Assembly (NCBI GenBank): GCA_016934095.1
Contig: JAFGTO010000138.1
Coordinates: 1 to 5,896, forward strand
Length of the DNA: 5,896 bases
DNA from: Candidatus Glassiibacteriota bacterium
Lineage (GTDB): Bacteria > Gemmatimonadota > Glassbacteria > GWA2-58-10
Direction of reading: 5' to 3'
Below, piece by piece: positions 4,103-5,896 of this stretch (position 1 is its first letter; each line of letters starts with the position of its first letter). The notes beneath the pieces were generated by a model that was not told the DNA's origin, searched no databases, and was given only the letters and a program-made list of their open reading frames with translations. A program made the translations under genes and the position numbers.

Positions 4103-5896
4103 GGAGGACCCGGAGTCAGGCCCCCTGGGATCGTTATTGGGACTGTACCTGTAATACCCGGGATCGTACCAGTCGCTGCACCATTCCCAGACATTGCCGT
4201 GCATGTCGTAGAGCTCCCATTCGTTCGGGGCTTTCAACCCCACCGGCTGGGTCTTTTGCCGGCTGTTGGCACGGAACCAGCCGACATTGGCCAGGTCGCC
4301 GCCGGAGCTGAACCTCGTGCTGGTGCCTGCGCGGCACGCGTATTCCCACTCGGCTTCGGTAGGCAGGCGCAGGTTCTGCCCTGTCTTTTCACTCAGCCGG
4401 TTACAGAAATTCATGGCGTCGTGGTAGCTCACATTCTCGACCGGCAGCTTGTCTCCCTTGAAACAGGAGGGGTCCTCTTCCAGGACCTCCCAGTACTGGG
4501 ACTGGGTTATTACCGTGGAAGACAGCTTGAATCCCGACAGGCGAACCCGGTGAAGAGGCTTGGCGTCATCCGCGCCATCCTCCGAGCCCATGATAAAAGT
4601 GCCGCCCGGGATGGACACCATCTCGATGCCCAGCGAGCCCAGCAGCTTTTCTTTTTCCTCGCGCTTGACAATGATGGTCAGCCTGGACCGGACCTCTGGC
4701 CGGTATTCACTTTCCGGGAAAGTCTTCAGGAAGTCCTCGCACCATTTCCTGGTGCTGGAAGAAAGGGACTTTTTATAAAGCAATTCGTGCAGGTTGTCCC
4801 GGGCCTCCTCGGCATGGAGGCCCTCGGGAAAGTCGGCGAGATATTTTTTATAGGAGGAGACCTTGTTTTCCAGGAGAGCTTGCCTGAATTGTTTTTCCTC
4901 TTCTTGCTTGCTGGCTTCCTGTTCCGCCTTTGCCTTCACTATTTTTTCCAGTTTTTCCTTGGCTTCCTTTCCGTGCCTGCCTTCCGGCCACTTGGCAAGA
5001 TAGTCCAGGTACGAGTCTTCCGTGCCGGTCTCGGATGCCTGGTCGAAGGCCTTATTGTCCAGCTTGTCCAGCCTGGCACAGACTTTATCGACATGGAGTC
5101 CCTCCGGGAACGTCTTCAAGTAGTTCCGGTAGGCCTGGCTGGTGTTGGTGATCTTAGCCTCTTTGAAAGACAGCTCGTCGATGGCCGTTCCTGCATGAAG
5201 GCCGTTGGGATAGGACTTCAGATAACTCCTGTAAGCGTGTACGGAATTGATCCTTTCGGCTTTTTTAAAAGCCTGGTCATCCTGGGCCGTTAAAATCTTT
5301 TTTTCCTTTTTCTTTTTGGCCACGGCCGCAAAACATCTGTAGCAGGCCAGCCCGCCGCCTATGCTGAACAGCACGGCGGCAATCCTGAGATCGACTGCTG
5401 CTGCAGCGCCGCCGGCAGCGAGGAGGGCGACTGCCGGCAGGTTGGGCTTGAGCCACTTTAACCGCTTGTGATCTATAGGCAGGTCGGCGGCTGCAGAAAC
5501 CTGCGGCTTGCTTCCCGGGTAAGCGGCAGGCGACTTGTTAGCCAAGGCCTGGCAAAATTCCCTGGCGTTCCTGAAACGGCTGTCGGGGTCCTTGTCGAGG
5601 CACCTGAGGATGATATCTTTCAGCCAGGCGGGGAGCCCGGGTTCGTAAATATCGGGAGCGAGCGGCTCCTCGTGGACATGCTGGTAGATGACCGTAGCCA
5701 CGTCCTTGCCTTTGAACGGCAGGTTGCCAGTGGCCATCTGGTAGAGGACCACTCCCAGGGAATACAGGTCGCTCCTGCCATCGACATCCCGGTTCAGACA
5801 CTGCTCGGGGCTCATGTAGGAAGGCGAGCCGATTACATATCCCGCCTGGGTGGACCAGGTGCGCGAGGTCGTTTTTGCTATGCCGAAGTCCGTTAC
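3983..5896 (-). CDS. Membrane Ser/Thr protein kinase - repeat - FGE/SUMF1-like fusion (N-terminus beyond the window)
   Basis: A eukaryotic-type Ser/Thr kinase; 637 residues are visible, open to the window edge. The first lobe, P-loop, catalytic Lys and HRD loop lie outside. Residues 3-5 are DFG; GSPSYMSPEQ (about 23-32) ends the activation segment; SDLYSLGVVLYQM and the late Arg of DPDSRF complete the fold by about residue 120. Two hydrophobic stretches (about 153-169 and 172-193) flanked by Lys/Arg on both outer sides suggest a membrane hairpin. Residues 218-409 hold five divergent repeats with core YLxxFPEGLHAxxA, interrupted by a Glu/Lys-rich coiled-coil-like stretch (320-338). Residues 425-637 form a complete FGE-sulfatase-like domain: IPGGTFIMGS, RLPTEAEWEYACRAG, DMHGNVWEWCSDWY, RVLRGGSW, NIGFR. 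Chlamydial Pkn1 is a known kinase with an FGE-like C-terminus. One of the two copper-binding Cys of true FGE is replaced by Asp, so a binding or sensor role is likelier than formylglycine synthesis. The final 39 codons resemble a DGR variable region. Confidence 0.92.
   Translation of the reverse strand, partial: VTDFGIAKTTSRTWSTQAGYVIGSPSYMSPEQCLNRDVDGRSDLYSLGVVLYQMATGNLPFKGKDVATVIYQHVHEEPLAPDIYEPGLPAWLKDIILRCLDKDPDSRFRNAREFCQALANKSPAAYPGSKPQVSAAADLPIDHKRLKWLKPNLPAVALLAAGGAAAAVDLRIAAVLFSIGGGLACYRCFAAVAKKKKEKKILTAQDDQAFKKAERINSVHAYRSYLKSYPNGLHAGTAIDELSFKEAKITNTSQAYRNYLKTFPEGLHVDKVCARLDKLDNKAFDQASETGTEDSYLDYLAKWPEGRHGKEAKEKLEKIVKAKAEQEASKQEEEKQFRQALLENKVSSYKKYLADFPEGLHAEEARDNLHELLYKKSLSSSTRKWCEDFLKTFPESEYRPEVRSRLTIIVKREEKEKLLGSLGIEMVSIPGGTFIMGSEDGADDAKPLHRVRLSGFKLSSTVITQSQYWEVLEEDPSCFKGDKLPVENVSYHDAMNFCNRLSEKTGQNLRLPTEAEWEYACRAGTSTRFSSGGDLANVGWFRANSRQKTQPVGLKAPNEWELYDMHGNVWEWCSDWYDPGYYRYSPNNDPRGPDSGSSRVLRGGSWKDLAISCCSGARLSTAPATRTDNIGFRIVRV
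4670..5245 (-). repeat. Five tandem helical repeats within the kinase fusion
   Basis: Protein-level repeats of about 32-38 residues. Their cores are YRSYLKSYPNGLHAGTA, YRNYLKTFPEGLHVDKV, YLDYLAKWPEGRHGKEA, YKKYLADFPEGLHAEEA and the degenerate CEDFLKTFPESEYRPEV. The pattern (aromatic-x-x-Y/F-L, then aromatic-P-E/N-G-x-H, then a second helix ending in L) suggests a TPR-like two-helix unit used as a scaffold or ligand-binding spacer between membrane and FGE-like domain. The DNA of the repeats is divergent, so there is no recent tandem duplication. Confidence 0.75.
5318..5440 (-). other. Predicted membrane hairpin in the kinase fusion
   Basis: Codes for residues about 153-193: a first Ala/Gly/Val/Leu stretch (PAVALLAAGGAAAAV), a short D-L-R turn, and a second stretch (IAAVLFSIGGGLACYRCF). 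A positive KRLKWLK precedes and KKKKEKK follows. By the positive-inside rule both flanks would stay in the cytoplasm, giving a two-pass hairpin. A single-pass reading, with the first stretch too polar to cross, is possible. Confidence 0.5.

Noticed and set aside
4199..5293. 364-codon plus-strand open frame opposite the kinase fusion
   Set aside because: The minus-strand product has clear kinase and FGE motifs; the plus-strand product has no motifs and is explained by codon bias.
1..5896. CRISPR array, tRNA or rRNA genes
   Set aside because: No regularly spaced direct repeats and no recognisable tRNA or rRNA signature sequences were seen.

Overview
The window looks like bacterial chromosome from a GC-rich, probably Gram-negative organism. 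The evidence is an AmiC-type cell-wall amidase, an exported family-28 glycoside hydrolase with a lipobox-like signal peptide, and a Ser/Thr kinase fused to an FGE/SUMF1-type domain. That mix would suit environmental polysaccharide degraders of the FCB or PVC type, but no taxonomic marker is present, so this is only a guess. Every gene I support lies on the minus strand. Two of them (the kinase at the right end, the amidase at the left end) run off the window.

In transcription order, right to left: (1) 5896-3983, the C-terminal 637 residues of a membrane-anchored Ser/Thr kinase: end of the kinase domain from DFG, a two-segment hydrophobic hairpin, five short helical repeats, and a C-terminal FGE-sulfatase/C-type-lectin-like domain. 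(2) A 108-nt gap with a very GC-rich hairpin. (3) 3874-2258, a secreted or lipid-anchored GH28 (polygalacturonase-like) beta-helix protein with a non-canonical active site. (4) 2217 to about 1080, a lower-GC, gene-poor island. It holds the C-terminal remnant of an IS1380-type transposase, a frameshifted fragment resembling the N-terminus of RhuM-family proteins, an intact-looking 37-residue lysine-rich small protein with its own Shine-Dalgarno and terminator, and a possible 60-residue basic ORF. (5) 1080-726, an AT-rich intergenic region. (6) 725-1, the N-terminal 241 residues of an N-acetylmuramoyl-L-alanine amidase.

The most interesting point is the extreme C-terminus of the kinase fusion. 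Its last ~39 codons match the layout of variable regions in targets of diversity-generating retroelements (DGRs) that use an FGE-type C-lectin fold: a conserved RVLRGGSW lead-in, substitutions where related templates carry runs of Asn, a conserved IGFR end, and a GC-rich hairpin about 30 bp after the stop codon. No reverse transcriptase or template repeat is present in this window, so DGR diversification is a testable hypothesis, not a demonstrated fact. An ordinary, non-diversified FGE-like domain remains possible.

The kinase and the GH28 gene could share a transcript, with the hairpin lowering read-through. The island between GH28 and the amidase looks like a site of past insertion and decay.
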